Shown: positions 1 through 5,712, counted from the stretch's first letter. The stretch is 5,712 nucleotides of DNA from Acidobacteriota bacterium (GCA_021823305.1 JAKAOE010000145.1:1-5712), one strand, 5' to 3'. The notes: generated from the sequence alone by a model not told the origin. Program-made: numbers and translations.

Positions 1-2562
1 CTTGGCGTAGCACACCGTGCCGCCGTACTCGGGCGCGATCCGAGTGCGCGTGAACTTGTCCGACAGCGCCGCGCCGCCCACCAGCAGCGGCGCCTCGACT
101 CCCGCCTCGCGCAGGTCGCCGGCGGTGATGGCCATCTGGCCGGCGCTCTTCACCAGCAGCCCGGACAGGCCGAGCGCATCCGGCTGGTGCTCGGCGCAGG
201 CGGCGATGAGCTGCTCCGGCGGCACCTTGATCCCCAGGTTCACCACCCGGTAGCCGTTGTTGGAGAGGATGATCTCCACCAGGTTTTTCCCGATGTCGTG
301 CACGTCGCCCTTCACCGTCGCCAGCACCACCTTGCCCTTGATGGCGCTCTCCGACTTCTCCATGTACCGCTCCAGGTGCGACACCGCGGCCTTCATCGCC
401 TCCGCCGATTGCAGCACCTCGGCCACGATCAGCTCATTGGCGTTGAACAGCCGCCCGACCTCGGCCATGCCCGCCATCAGCGGTCCGTTGATGATGTCCA
501 GGGGCGAAGCCGGCTGCCTGCGCTTCTCCTCGAGGTCCTCGATCAGCCCGTCCTTCGTCCCCTGGATGATGTAGCCCGCCAAGCGCTCGTCGAGCGGCGG
601 CCGCGCCGCCGCGGCCTTCACGGTTTTGCGCGCCCGGAAATGCTCCGCGATCCTTGCGATGTTGTGCTGGTTGATCGCCGACCGCTCCTCCCGGGTCTGC
701 GCCCGCCAGTCTTCCGGCGCCGCCATCCCCTCCGGCGGGGTGTTGAACAGCAACGCCTCGGCCAGGCGCCGCTCCAGCTCCGGAATCGAGGCGAAGCGCT
801 CCAGTTTCTCCGCATTCACGATCGCCAGGTCCAGCCCCGCCCGGGTGCAGTGGTAGAGGAAGACCGAGTTCACCACCTCGCGGGCCGCGGCCGGTAGTCC
901 GAAGGAGACGTTGGAGATTCCCAGGATCGTCTTCACGTCGGGCAGCGCGGCGTGGATCGCGCGCAGCCCCTCGATCGTTTCCACCGCGCCGCCGATGTAG
1001 TTCTCGTCTCCGGTGGCGCAGGGAAACACCAGCGGGTCCAGCACGATGTCGTGCGCCGGGATGCCGTACTTTTCCGTCAGCAGCGCCACCGAGCGGCGCG
1101 CCACCGCCAGCTTGCGCTCGCGCGTGAACGCCTGCGCCTGCTGCCGGTCCTCGTCAATGCAGCCCACCACCAGCGCCGCCCCATAGCGCCGCGCCAGCGG
1201 GCACACGCGCTCGAACTTTTCCTCGCCGTCCTCGAGGTTGATGGAGTTCAGCAGGCCCTTGCCCTGGCAGTAGGTCAGGGCCAACTCCAGCGCCCGCGGG
1301 TCGGTGGTGTCGATCATCACCGGCGCCTTGATCTTGCGGATCAGCTTCTCGTAGAACGGCGGAATATCGGCCAGCTCATCGCGCTCGGTGCTCTGCAGGC
1401 AGACGTCAATGATGTGGGCGCCGTTGCGCACCTGGCGCCGCGCGATCTCGCTCGCCTCCTCCCATTGCTCCGCCGCCACCAGCTTGGCGAAGAGCCGCGA
1501 GCCGACGACGTTGGTGCGCTCGCCCACGATCAGCGGCCGGGTCGAGGGCTCGGCCTCGATCGTCTCAATGCCGCTGAAGAGGGTGCGGTGGGTGGGCGCC
1601 GGCGGGCGTCGCGGTGCCTCCCCCGCCGCCATCGCCGCCAGCGCCGCGATGTGGGCCGGCGTGGTGCCGCAGCAGCCGCCGATGATGTTCACCCAGCCGT
1701 GCTGCGCGAACTTGTGCAGCTGCCGCGCCAGCGACTCGGACGTTTCCAGGTATTTGCCTTCCTCGTTGGGCAGGCCGGCGTTGGGATAGCAGGAGAGATA
1801 GCGGTGGCTGAGAGTGTGCAGGGTGCGGATGTGGTCGGTCATGAACTCCGGCCCGGTGGCGCAGTTCAGCCCGATCGAGAGCAGTTCGGCGTGCTCGAGC
1901 GAGACCCACAGCGCCTCCGCCGTCTGTCCGGCGAGCATCGTTCCCATGGGCTCGATCGTGCCCGACACCATCACCGGCGGCCTGCGCCCCAGCGCCCGTC
2001 CGGCGTCGTCAATCCCGAGCAGCGCCGCCTTGATGTTGCGCGTGTCCTGGCAGGTCTCCACCAGGAGCACGTCCGCGCCGCCTTCCAGCAGCCCCTCCGC
2101 CTGCTCGCGAAAGGCGTCGCGCAGCTCGGGGAAGGTGATTCCGCCGGTGACCGTGATGGCGCGCGTGGTGGGGCCCATCGAGCCCGCCACCCAGCGCGGC
2201 CGGCCGTCCTTCGCCGCCGCCTCGTCCGCCGCCTGGCGCGCTAGCTCCGCCGCCCGCCGGCTGAGGGCGCGCGCCTGGGCCGCCAGCCCGTACTCCGCCA
2301 GGACGATGCGCGTGCTGCCGAAGGAGTTGGTCTCCACCAGATCCGCGCCCGCAGCGAAATAGGCGCGATGCACGTCCAGGATCACATCCGGGCGCGTCAA
2401 CACGAGATTCTCGTTGCAGCCTTCGAGGTCGGCCCCGCCGAAATCCTCCGCGGTCAGATGGCGCTGCTGCAGCATCGTGCCCATGGCGCCGTCGAGCACC
2501 AGAATGCGCTGTTCCATGGCCTGCAACAGGGATTCCCGCCGTGTTTCCGCCGTGTCGGACAT
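1..2562 (-). CDS. metH: Cobalamin-dependent methionine synthase, 3' end cut by window edge
   Basis: This cytoplasmic enzyme moves a methyl group from 5-methyltetrahydrofolate to homocysteine through protein-bound cobalamin, giving methionine and tetrahydrofolate. The first 854 codons are visible and the frame is open to base 1; full-length E. coli MetH is about 1,227 residues. The homocysteine domain (about 15-310) starts ILVLDGAMGTML and carries the zinc ligands C234 (GLNCA) and C297/C298 (GGCCGTT). The folate domain starts near GERTN at 347-351. The cap region holds INGPLMAGM. The cobalamin domain carries GDVHDIGKN with axial ligand H755, plus D753 and S806 at the spacing of the E. coli D757-H759-S810 triad. 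The first ATG is chosen because E. coli MetH begins at a similar distance from the DGAMGTM motif; a second ATG is codon 16. Whether the C-terminal AdoMet-dependent reactivation domain exists cannot be seen. The gene follows aroA after 21 bp, too short for a riboswitch, so it is probably in the aroA transcript. Confidence 0.97.
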   Translation of the reverse strand, partial: MSDTAETRRESLLQAMEQRILVLDGAMGTMLQQRHLTAEDFGGADLEGCNENLVLTRPDVILDVHRAYFAAGADLVETNSFGSTRIVLAEYGLAAQARALSRRAAELARQAADEAAAKDGRPRWVAGSMGPTTRAITVTGGITFPELRDAFREQAEGLLEGGADVLLVETCQDTRNIKAALLGIDDAGRALGRRPPVMVSGTIEPMGTMLAGQTAEALWVSLEHAELLSIGLNCATGPEFMTDHIRTLHTLSHRYLSCYPNAGLPNEEGKYLETSESLARQLHKFAQHGWVNIIGGCCGTTPAHIAALAAMAAGEAPRRPPAPTHRTLFSGIETIEAEPSTRPLIVGERTNVVGSRLFAKLVAAEQWEEASEIARRQVRNGAHIIDVCLQSTERDELADIPPFYEKLIRKIKAPVMIDTTDPRALELALTYCQGKGLLNSINLEDGEEKFERVCPLARRYGAALVVGCIDEDRQQAQAFTRERKLAVARRSVALLTEKYGIPAHDIVLDPLVFPCATGDENYIGGAVETIEGLRAIHAALPDVKTILGISNVSFGLPAAAREVVNSVFLYHCTRAGLDLAIVNAEKLERFASIPELERRLAEALLFNTPPEGMAAPEDWRAQTREERSAINQHNIARIAEHFRARKTVKAAAARPPLDERLAGYIIQGTKDGLIEDLEEKRRQPASPLDIINGPLMAGMAEVGRLFNANELIVAEVLQSAEAMKAAVSHLERYMEKSESAIKGKVVLATVKGDVHDIGKNLVEIILSNNGYRVVNLGIKVPPEQLIAACAEHQPDALGLSGLLVKSAGQMAITAGDLREAGVEAPLLVGGAALSDKFTRTRIAPEYGGTVCYAK

Positions 2563-2565
2563 AAG

Positions 2566-2570
2566 CCCTT
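2566..2570 (-). promoter_or_regulatory. Possible ribosome binding site of metH
   Basis: AAGGG lies on the minus strand only 3 nt before the metH ATG. It is the sole purine-rich element in the 21-bp gap after aroA. The spacing is shorter than usual, so translation may lean on coupling with aroA. Confidence 0.4.
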
Positions 2571-2583
2571 ATTTTATCGTGGG

Positions 2584-3894
2584 CTAGCGCCGCGCCAGCC
2601 GCGCCAGGTCGGCGTAGAAGGCGGGATAGGAGATCGCCGCGCACTCGGCGTCCTCGATCACGCTCTCCCCCTCCGCCCACAGCGCCGCGATTGCGAACGC
2701 CATCGCGATGCGGTGGTCGTGGCCGCTGCGCAGACGCGCGCCGCGCAGCTTCTGGCCGCCGGGGACGAACATGCCGTCGGCGCGTTCCTCGCAAACGGCG
2801 CCCATGGCGCGGAGGTTTTGCGCGATTGCGGCGATCCGGTCGCTTTCCTTCACGCGCAGCTCGGCCATGCCGCGGAACTCGATCCCGTCGCGCGTCCGGG
2901 TGGCCAGCACCGCCAGGATCGGGGCCTCGTCAATCAGCGCCACCGCCTCGGTGCCTTCGATCGCGGCGCCTCCCAGCCCCTGGGAGGGGCCGGTGAGGCG
3001 CAGGCTGCCGGCCAACTCGCCCGCCCGCTCCTCCAGCGCCAGCACTTGGGCCCGCGCGCCCAGCCGCGCCAGCACGTCCAGCAGCGCCGCGCGCCCGGGA
3101 TTGAGCGAAACCTCCTCCACCGTCAGCTCCGCCTCCGGCATCGCCGCCGCGGCGCAGAGGAAAAACGCCGCCGCGCTGGGATCGCCGGGCACGCGGTAGT
3201 TCTCGAGCGGCCGCAGCTTCTCCACCGGCCCGTGCAGCACGGTTTCACCCTGCCCCGGCCGCTCCAGCGGCGCGCCCAGGTGGCGCAGCAGCAGTTCGGT
3301 GTGGTCGCGCGTCGGCAGCGCTTCCCGCACCCGCGTCTCGCCGCGCGCGTAGAGGCCGGCCAGCAGGATCGCGCTTTTCACCTGCGCGCTCGCCACCGGC
3401 GGCGCATAGGCGATGCCATGCAGGCCCCCGGGCGCCGGTGTGAAGCGCAGGGGTGGCGTGTCACCGGGCGCGGCCGCGATGCGCGCGCCCATCCTGCCCA
3501 GCGGCTCCAGAATCCGGCGCATCGGCCGCCGGCTGAGCGAGGCGTCGCCGCCGATCGCGCCGGCGAACGGCTGCGCCGCCAGGATGCCGCTGAGCAATCG
3601 CAGCGTGGTGCCGGAGTTGCCGGCGTCGAGCGCCGTGTCGGGCGGCCGCAGCCCGCGCAGGCCGGCGCCCGCGATTGCAACCGTGCCGTCGTCCTTGGCT
3701 TCGATCGCCACGCCCAGCGCGCGCAGGCAGGCGAGGGTGCTGTGGCAGTCCGCGCCGGCCGAGTAATGGCTGAGGGTCGAGCGCCCCTCGGCCAGCGCCG
3801 CCAGCATGGCGCAGCGATGCGAGATGGATTTGTCTCCGGGCGGCGTCACGGCCCCGTGCAGGCCGCGCGCCGGCGCGATGGTGATTTCAGGCAT
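2584..3894 (-). CDS. aroA: 3-phosphoshikimate 1-carboxyvinyltransferase (EPSP synthase), class II-like
   Basis: AroA joins phosphoenolpyruvate to shikimate-3-phosphate, the sixth step of the shikimate pathway to chorismate, in the cytoplasm. The 436-residue product has the usual family length and is intact. Visible motifs: PGDKSISHR at 19-27 (substrate-binding K22, S23, R27), GNSGTT at 92-97 with R99, RRPMRR at 122-127, SAQVK at 169-173, RDHTE at 196-200, VPGDPSAAAFF at 235-245, IDEAPILAV at 321-329 (D322 matching the catalytic Asp313 of E. coli), KESDR at 349-353 (E350 matching Glu341) and HDHRIAM at 392-398. GDKS, SAQVK and RDHTE are class II (Bacillus/CP4-like) signatures. The open frame extends 27 codons further upstream, but those codons lie inside the RNase P RNA, while MPEITIAP is a typical AroA start, so the ATG at 3894 is chosen. 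There is no Shine-Dalgarno sequence before it (GTTCGCTCGTTCGC). metH follows after 21 bp. Confidence 0.97.
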   Translation of the reverse strand: MPEITIAPARGLHGAVTPPGDKSISHRCAMLAALAEGRSTLSHYSAGADCHSTLACLRALGVAIEAKDDGTVAIAGAGLRGLRPPDTALDAGNSGTTLRLLSGILAAQPFAGAIGGDASLSRRPMRRILEPLGRMGARIAAAPGDTPPLRFTPAPGGLHGIAYAPPVASAQVKSAILLAGLYARGETRVREALPTRDHTELLLRHLGAPLERPGQGETVLHGPVEKLRPLENYRVPGDPSAAAFFLCAAAAMPEAELTVEEVSLNPGRAALLDVLARLGARAQVLALEERAGELAGSLRLTGPSQGLGGAAIEGTEAVALIDEAPILAVLATRTRDGIEFRGMAELRVKESDRIAAIAQNLRAMGAVCEERADGMFVPGGQKLRGARLRSGHDHRIAMAFAIAALWAEGESVIEDAECAAISYPAFYADLARLARR

Positions 3895-3911
3895 GCGAAC
3901 GAGCGAACAAT

Positions 3912-4315
3912 TTCGCGGAGAGCGGACTGTAAGCCGGATTCTGTGCCGCCGCGGCTTGCGCCGCGGCGGCGGCAATCATTCCTCTGGGAGAGCCATTGCT
4001 GGCTCCCTCAAGCAGCCTACCCGGGAGTGGATGCGGGCCGGGCCGGCCCTCCCTCCCCTATTTGGCCTTGCTCCACGTGGGGTTTGCCCTGCCCCCGCCG
4101 TCGCCGGCGGGGCGGTGCGCTCTTACCGCACCTTTTCACCCTTACCTCCGGCCGAAGCCGAAGGCGGTACGTTTTCTGTGGCACTGTCCGTGAACCGGCT
4201 TTGTGAAGCCGGCCCCCTGGCCGTTAGCCAGCACGCCGCCCTGCGGAGTCCGGACTTTCCTCGGCCCAAGGCACGCTTGCGCCCCTGGCCGCGATTGCCC
4301 GCCCGCTCCCCGCAC
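3912..4315 (-). ncRNA. rnpB: RNase P RNA, bacterial type A
   Basis: This is the catalytic RNA of ribonuclease P, which cuts the 5' leader from pre-tRNAs. Read on the minus strand it carries the conserved core in order: GAGGAAAGTCCGGACTCC (4262-4245), a P8-region GGTGCGGTAAGAGCGCACC (4132-4114), GAGCAAGGCCAAATAG (4073-4058), GGGTAGGCTGCTTGAG (4022-4007) and a 3' CCGGCTTAC. P1 forms from 4313-4301 with 3927-3915, 13 pairs including two G-U. One hairpin has a UUCG loop (4163-4146) and the P12-like hairpin has eight G-C pairs closed by a GCGA loop (4112-4093). The ends are inferred: 5' from the -10 box and P1, 3' just past P1, giving about 400 nt, the usual size. The L15 internal loop (within 4059-4021) shows no obvious GGU motif. 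No terminator follows; the aroA ATG is 20 nt beyond P1. Confidence 0.96.
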
Positions 4316-4320
4316 CGTTC

Positions 4321-4349
4321 ATTTTACCCCGGGTGCATGGCCACGCACT
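4321..4349 (-). promoter_or_regulatory. Probable rnpB promoter
   Basis: TAAAAT at 4326-4321 is a good -10 box placed so that transcription would begin near 4315-4314, right at the first base pair of P1. The -35 region at 15-18 bp spacing (for example AGTGCG at 4349-4344) does not resemble TTGACA, and there is no TGn extension. A 28-bp imperfect palindrome fills this upstream space. Confidence 0.6.
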
Positions 4350-4354
4350 CCGGG
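4327..4354. repeat. 28-bp imperfect palindrome abutting the rnpB -10 box
   Basis: The two 14-base halves meet between 4340 and 4341. CCCCGGGTGCATGG on the left matches the reverse complement of CCACGCACTCCGGG on the right at 11 of 14 positions. The centre, GTGCATGGCCACGCAC (4333-4348), has only one unmatched pair of positions. It spans the spacer and -35 region of the rnpB promoter and lies 33 bp past the upstream PIN gene. It could be an operator, a hairpin, or chance in GC-rich DNA. No T-run follows, so it is not a standard terminator. Confidence 0.45.
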
Positions 4355-4386
4355 CGTGGAGCAGCATCAGGGCCGGGTGGGGTGGC

Positions 4387-4842
4387 CTACGTCCGGTCCG
4401 CGGATGGATCCCAGTAAGGGATGTGTTCGGATGCCGCGGCTTGGATCAGCCGGCGGTCGGCGCTTGCGAACAGCAGCTCGACCGCGGGTTGATTCTGGTG
4501 CAGGGCCACACAGGCGGCCAGTTGCAGGGCATCCGGCGCCCGCAGCGGGTGCCGGTCCACCAGGTTCGCCGCCATGGCGAATACGGCGTCGGTCAGGGGT
4601 TGCACCAGCAGCGTGCGGGAGAGGAGGTTGGCGAAATGCGCCAGCGCGGTGTCGGCCTCCTCCGCTTCGATATCGCCACGGCGCGCGCGGAGGCGCAGCG
4701 CCACGCGGAACTCCAGCACGCCGAGCGCCGAAATCGCCAGTTGCACCCCCGGCGCCGCGGCAATCCGCGCCATGTTCGCTGCGCCCGGCTCCGCCAGGTA
4801 GAGTTTGGCCAGCGCGCTGGTGTCGAGAAAGTAGATTCGCAA
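4387..4842 (-). CDS. vapC: PIN-domain ribonuclease, VapC-like toxin
   Basis: The 151-residue product has the length and layout of a VapC-type PIN nuclease, a Mg-dependent endoribonuclease that usually cuts tRNA or rRNA and is held inactive by an antitoxin. It opens MRIYFLDTSALAKLYL, with acidic active-site residues D7 (LDTSAL), E44 (VLEFRVAL), D104 (RAPDALQLA) and D129 (FASADRRL), the full PIN quartet. There is no signal peptide or membrane segment. The start is taken as TTG at 4842, because it yields the canonical beta-strand-plus-D7 opening, has GGGG 8 nt upstream, and sits 13 bp after the preceding stop. The longer frame from 5139 overlaps the upstream gene and is not used. It is co-directional with the 212-residue gene before it and probably co-transcribed. 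The target cannot be told from sequence. No terminator is visible before the rnpB promoter. Confidence 0.88.
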   Translation of the reverse strand: MRIYFLDTSALAKLYLAEPGAANMARIAAAPGVQLAISALGVLEFRVALRLRARRGDIEAEEADTALAHFANLLSRTLLVQPLTDAVFAMAANLVDRHPLRAPDALQLAACVALHQNQPAVELLFASADRRLIQAAASEHIPYWDPSADRT

Positions 4843-4855
4843 TCGCGCGACCCCG

Positions 4856-5494
4856 TCAGTAGCCTTCGTCGCGCATGCGCCGGATCGTCTCCGACATTGG
4901 CTCGCCTTTGGCGACGATGGGAGGGAAATCCCAGCCCAGGCGGGGCTGCTGTCCGAGAATCCGCTGCACCTCCGGGTGCGCGATGTCAGCCCGCAGGGCC
5001 GAGGTGGCGAATCCGGGATTGCGCGGATTGGGGATCTTTTCGACGCGAACCCAGCCCCGGCGGATAGCCTCGCGCAGGGTACGGTCACGGGCCTCGGAAT
5101 CTTCCGCCCAGGGATAACCCTCGCGCGGCAGGTAGGCATCGCGGAACCACTTCAGCGCGACGAATGAGTGTCCCGGCGTTTGCTCGGCCTTCCGCAGCGA
5201 GCGCAGCAGGTCACTCAGCGGCTCGTCCGCCAGGTCGGGCAGTTCATTGGAATTCCGAGGTGCGGCCAGCGCTTGCGCGCCGGCCTGTACCTTCGACTTG
5301 CGAGGCCGAAGAACAATGAAAATCGAGTCGCCCTTCCTGCTGCTGCGATCGGCGGTTGGCCGCCGCTTCCGTGCGGTCTTGCGCTGGCGCCCCGCCAATA
5401 CGTCCACGTTCTCCACCTCGGTGTCGAATGGCAGCTTTTCGGGGTGTGAGTTGAGGAATGCGGCCAAGGAGGCCGCAACTTCATTAGCGTTCAT
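4856..5494 (-). CDS. Unrecognised 212-residue protein, candidate large antitoxin of the PIN nuclease
   Basis: I do not recognise the family. From the N-terminus: a short helical start (MNANEVAASLAAFLNSHPEK), a strongly basic low-complexity stretch at 36-54 (RQRKTARKRRP and on), a short hydrophobic strand SIFIVLRPR at 57-65, a flexible Ala/Asn-rich linker, then a more globular region at about 90-180. That region has FVALKWFRDAYLP, a helix around SEARDRTLREAIRRGW, and a VRVEKIPNPRNP...FATSALRAD hairpin-like part, a layout compatible with a winged helix. The tail GEPMSETIRRMRDEGY (197-212) resembles the C-terminal toxin-binding tails of antitoxins partnered with PIN toxins. It lies where vapB would lie, 13 bp before the PIN gene, with its own promoter. 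VapB proteins are usually around 70-90 residues, so this is unusually large. The ATG at 5494 is preferred over a TTG at 5509 because AAGAGG sits 6 nt before it. An antitoxin role is inference. Confidence 0.8.
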   Translation of the reverse strand: MNANEVAASLAAFLNSHPEKLPFDTEVENVDVLAGRQRKTARKRRPTADRSSRKGDSIFIVLRPRKSKVQAGAQALAAPRNSNELPDLADEPLSDLLRSLRKAEQTPGHSFVALKWFRDAYLPREGYPWAEDSEARDRTLREAIRRGWVRVEKIPNPRNPGFATSALRADIAHPEVQRILGQQPRLGWDFPPIVAKGEPMSETIRRMRDEGY

Positions 5495-5500
5495 CAGAAT

Positions 5501-5506
5501 CCTCTT
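5501..5506 (-). promoter_or_regulatory. Ribosome binding site that fixes the start of the 212-residue gene
   Basis: AAGAGG on the minus strand lies 6 nt before the ATG at 5494. The alternative TTG at 5509 would begin upstream of this site and has no comparable element, so the ATG is chosen. Confidence 0.7.
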
Positions 5507-5507
5507 C

Positions 5508-5517
5508 AATTTAAATT
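5508..5517. repeat. Perfect 10-bp AT palindrome in the leader of the two-gene cassette
   Basis: AATTTAAATT is a perfect palindrome just upstream of the ribosome binding site. It is a marked AT island in GC-rich surroundings. It could be a binding site or simply a low-structure leader that helps translation. Confidence 0.4.
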
Positions 5518-5539
5518 AGGCGCCAATTTCCCTGGCAGC

Positions 5540-5549
5540 TATGTACATA
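5540..5549. promoter_or_regulatory. Candidate operator palindrome over the cassette -10 box and start site
   Basis: TATGTACATA is a perfect 10-bp palindrome that overlaps the downstream half of the -10 box (5552-5547) and the expected transcription start near 5540. A protein bound here would block the promoter, which fits the self-repression usual in toxin-antitoxin operons. That the 212-residue protein binds it is inference. Confidence 0.45.
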
Positions 5550-5576
5550 ATATCAGCAACGTGGATCAGGCGTCAA
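5547..5576 (-). promoter_or_regulatory. Sigma-70 type promoter of the two-gene PIN cassette
   Basis: TTGACG (5576-5571) and TATTAT (5552-5547) are separated by 18 bp, close to the TTGACA/TATAAT consensus. Transcription would start near 5540, leaving a leader of about 45 nt before the ATG at 5494. This is the strongest promoter match I found in the window. Confidence 0.75.
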
Positions 5577-5591
5577 GCCCCTCTTCCCTCA

Positions 5592-5600
5592 TGCTAAAAT
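5592..5600 (+). promoter_or_regulatory. Extended -10 promoter of the tRNA-Ala gene
   Basis: TGCTAAAAT is an extended -10 element (TGn plus TAAAAT), ending 11 bp before the first tRNA base, so the primary transcript would have a 5' leader of a few bases. The -35 position (around 5572-5577, GTCAAG) is poor and coincides with the -35 box of the divergent cassette promoter. Confidence 0.6.
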
Positions 5601-5611
5601 TGCCGAGGTTT

Positions 5612-5687
<76 letters not shown>

Positions 5688-5712
5688 CGACTTGCCCGCC
5701 ATGCGGTCCTCG

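Noticed and set aside
187..897. Long plus-strand open frame opposite metH
   Set aside because: It is antisense to the clear MetH coding frame, is rich in Arg/His/Leu/Pro as expected from the complement of GC-rich codons, and shows no domain.
952..2244. 430-codon plus-strand open frame
   Set aside because: Shadow of metH on the opposite strand with biased composition and no recognisable motif.
3895..3975. 27-codon N-terminal extension of AroA
   Set aside because: These codons lie in the conserved 3' part of the RNase P RNA; the Arg-rich translation is not AroA-like and the family start matches the ATG at 3894.
4093..4112. Strong GC hairpin considered as a terminator
   Set aside because: It is the P12-like hairpin with a GCGA loop inside the RNase P RNA, not followed by a T-run.
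2368..4206. 612-codon plus-strand open frame
   Set aside because: It runs antisense across metH, aroA and rnpB, all of which are firmly identified, and its composition is that of a GC-rich shadow.
4358..4386. Possible terminator after the PIN gene
   Set aside because: Only GGCC/GGCC pairing is available around a C-rich loop and there is no T-run.
4203..4862. Plus-strand frames across rnpB and the PIN gene
   Set aside because: They overlap a structural RNA and are antisense to a protein with a complete active site; no family features.
4843..5139. N-terminal extension of the PIN protein to 250 residues
   Set aside because: It overlaps the 212-residue gene almost to its middle in another frame, and the extension has no domain; a TTG start at 4842 gives a standard PIN protein.

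Overview
The window is GC-rich bacterial chromosome with one long minus-strand gene train and a tRNA gene facing the other way at the right end. Read in minus-strand order (right to left) it holds: a divergent promoter region (about 5540-5600), a 212-residue protein of unrecognised family (5494-4856), a PIN-domain VapC-like ribonuclease (4842-4387), the RNase P RNA gene rnpB (about 4315-3912), aroA for EPSP synthase (3894-2584), and metH for cobalamin-dependent methionine synthase (2562 to beyond base 1). On the plus strand a complete tRNA-Ala with anticodon CGC lies at 5612-5687. The last 25 bases (5688-5712) show nothing I can name.

Organism: a free-living, high-GC bacterium making its own aromatic amino acids and methionine, with type A RNase P RNA and a tRNA whose CCA end is encoded. 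The class II-like AroA and the MetH sequence style would fit Acidobacteriota or a neighbouring phylum, but this is an impression from sequence style and not a search result.

Core block (1-4350): rnpB has a promoter-like TAAAAT box seven bases ahead of its P1 helix. Its P1 helix ends only 20 nt before the aroA ATG, aroA ends 21 bp before metH, and I see no terminator in either gap. A single transcript rnpB-aroA-metH is therefore plausible. No cobalamin or SAM riboswitch can fit in the 21-bp gap before metH, so any such control would have to act further upstream. MetH shows the homocysteine/zinc, folate and cobalamin-binding modules; the reactivation domain, if present, is outside the window.

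Accessory block (4387-5576): two minus-strand genes 13 bp apart, with a good sigma-70 type promoter and a palindrome over its -10 box, form a two-gene cassette between a tRNA gene and rnpB. The second gene is a clear PIN nuclease with all four acidic residues. The first sits where the antitoxin would be but is far larger than a VapB. It has a basic middle, a possible winged-helix region, and a C-terminal tail (SETIRRMRDEGY) of the kind that plugs PIN toxins. This is the best candidate for an under-described system here.
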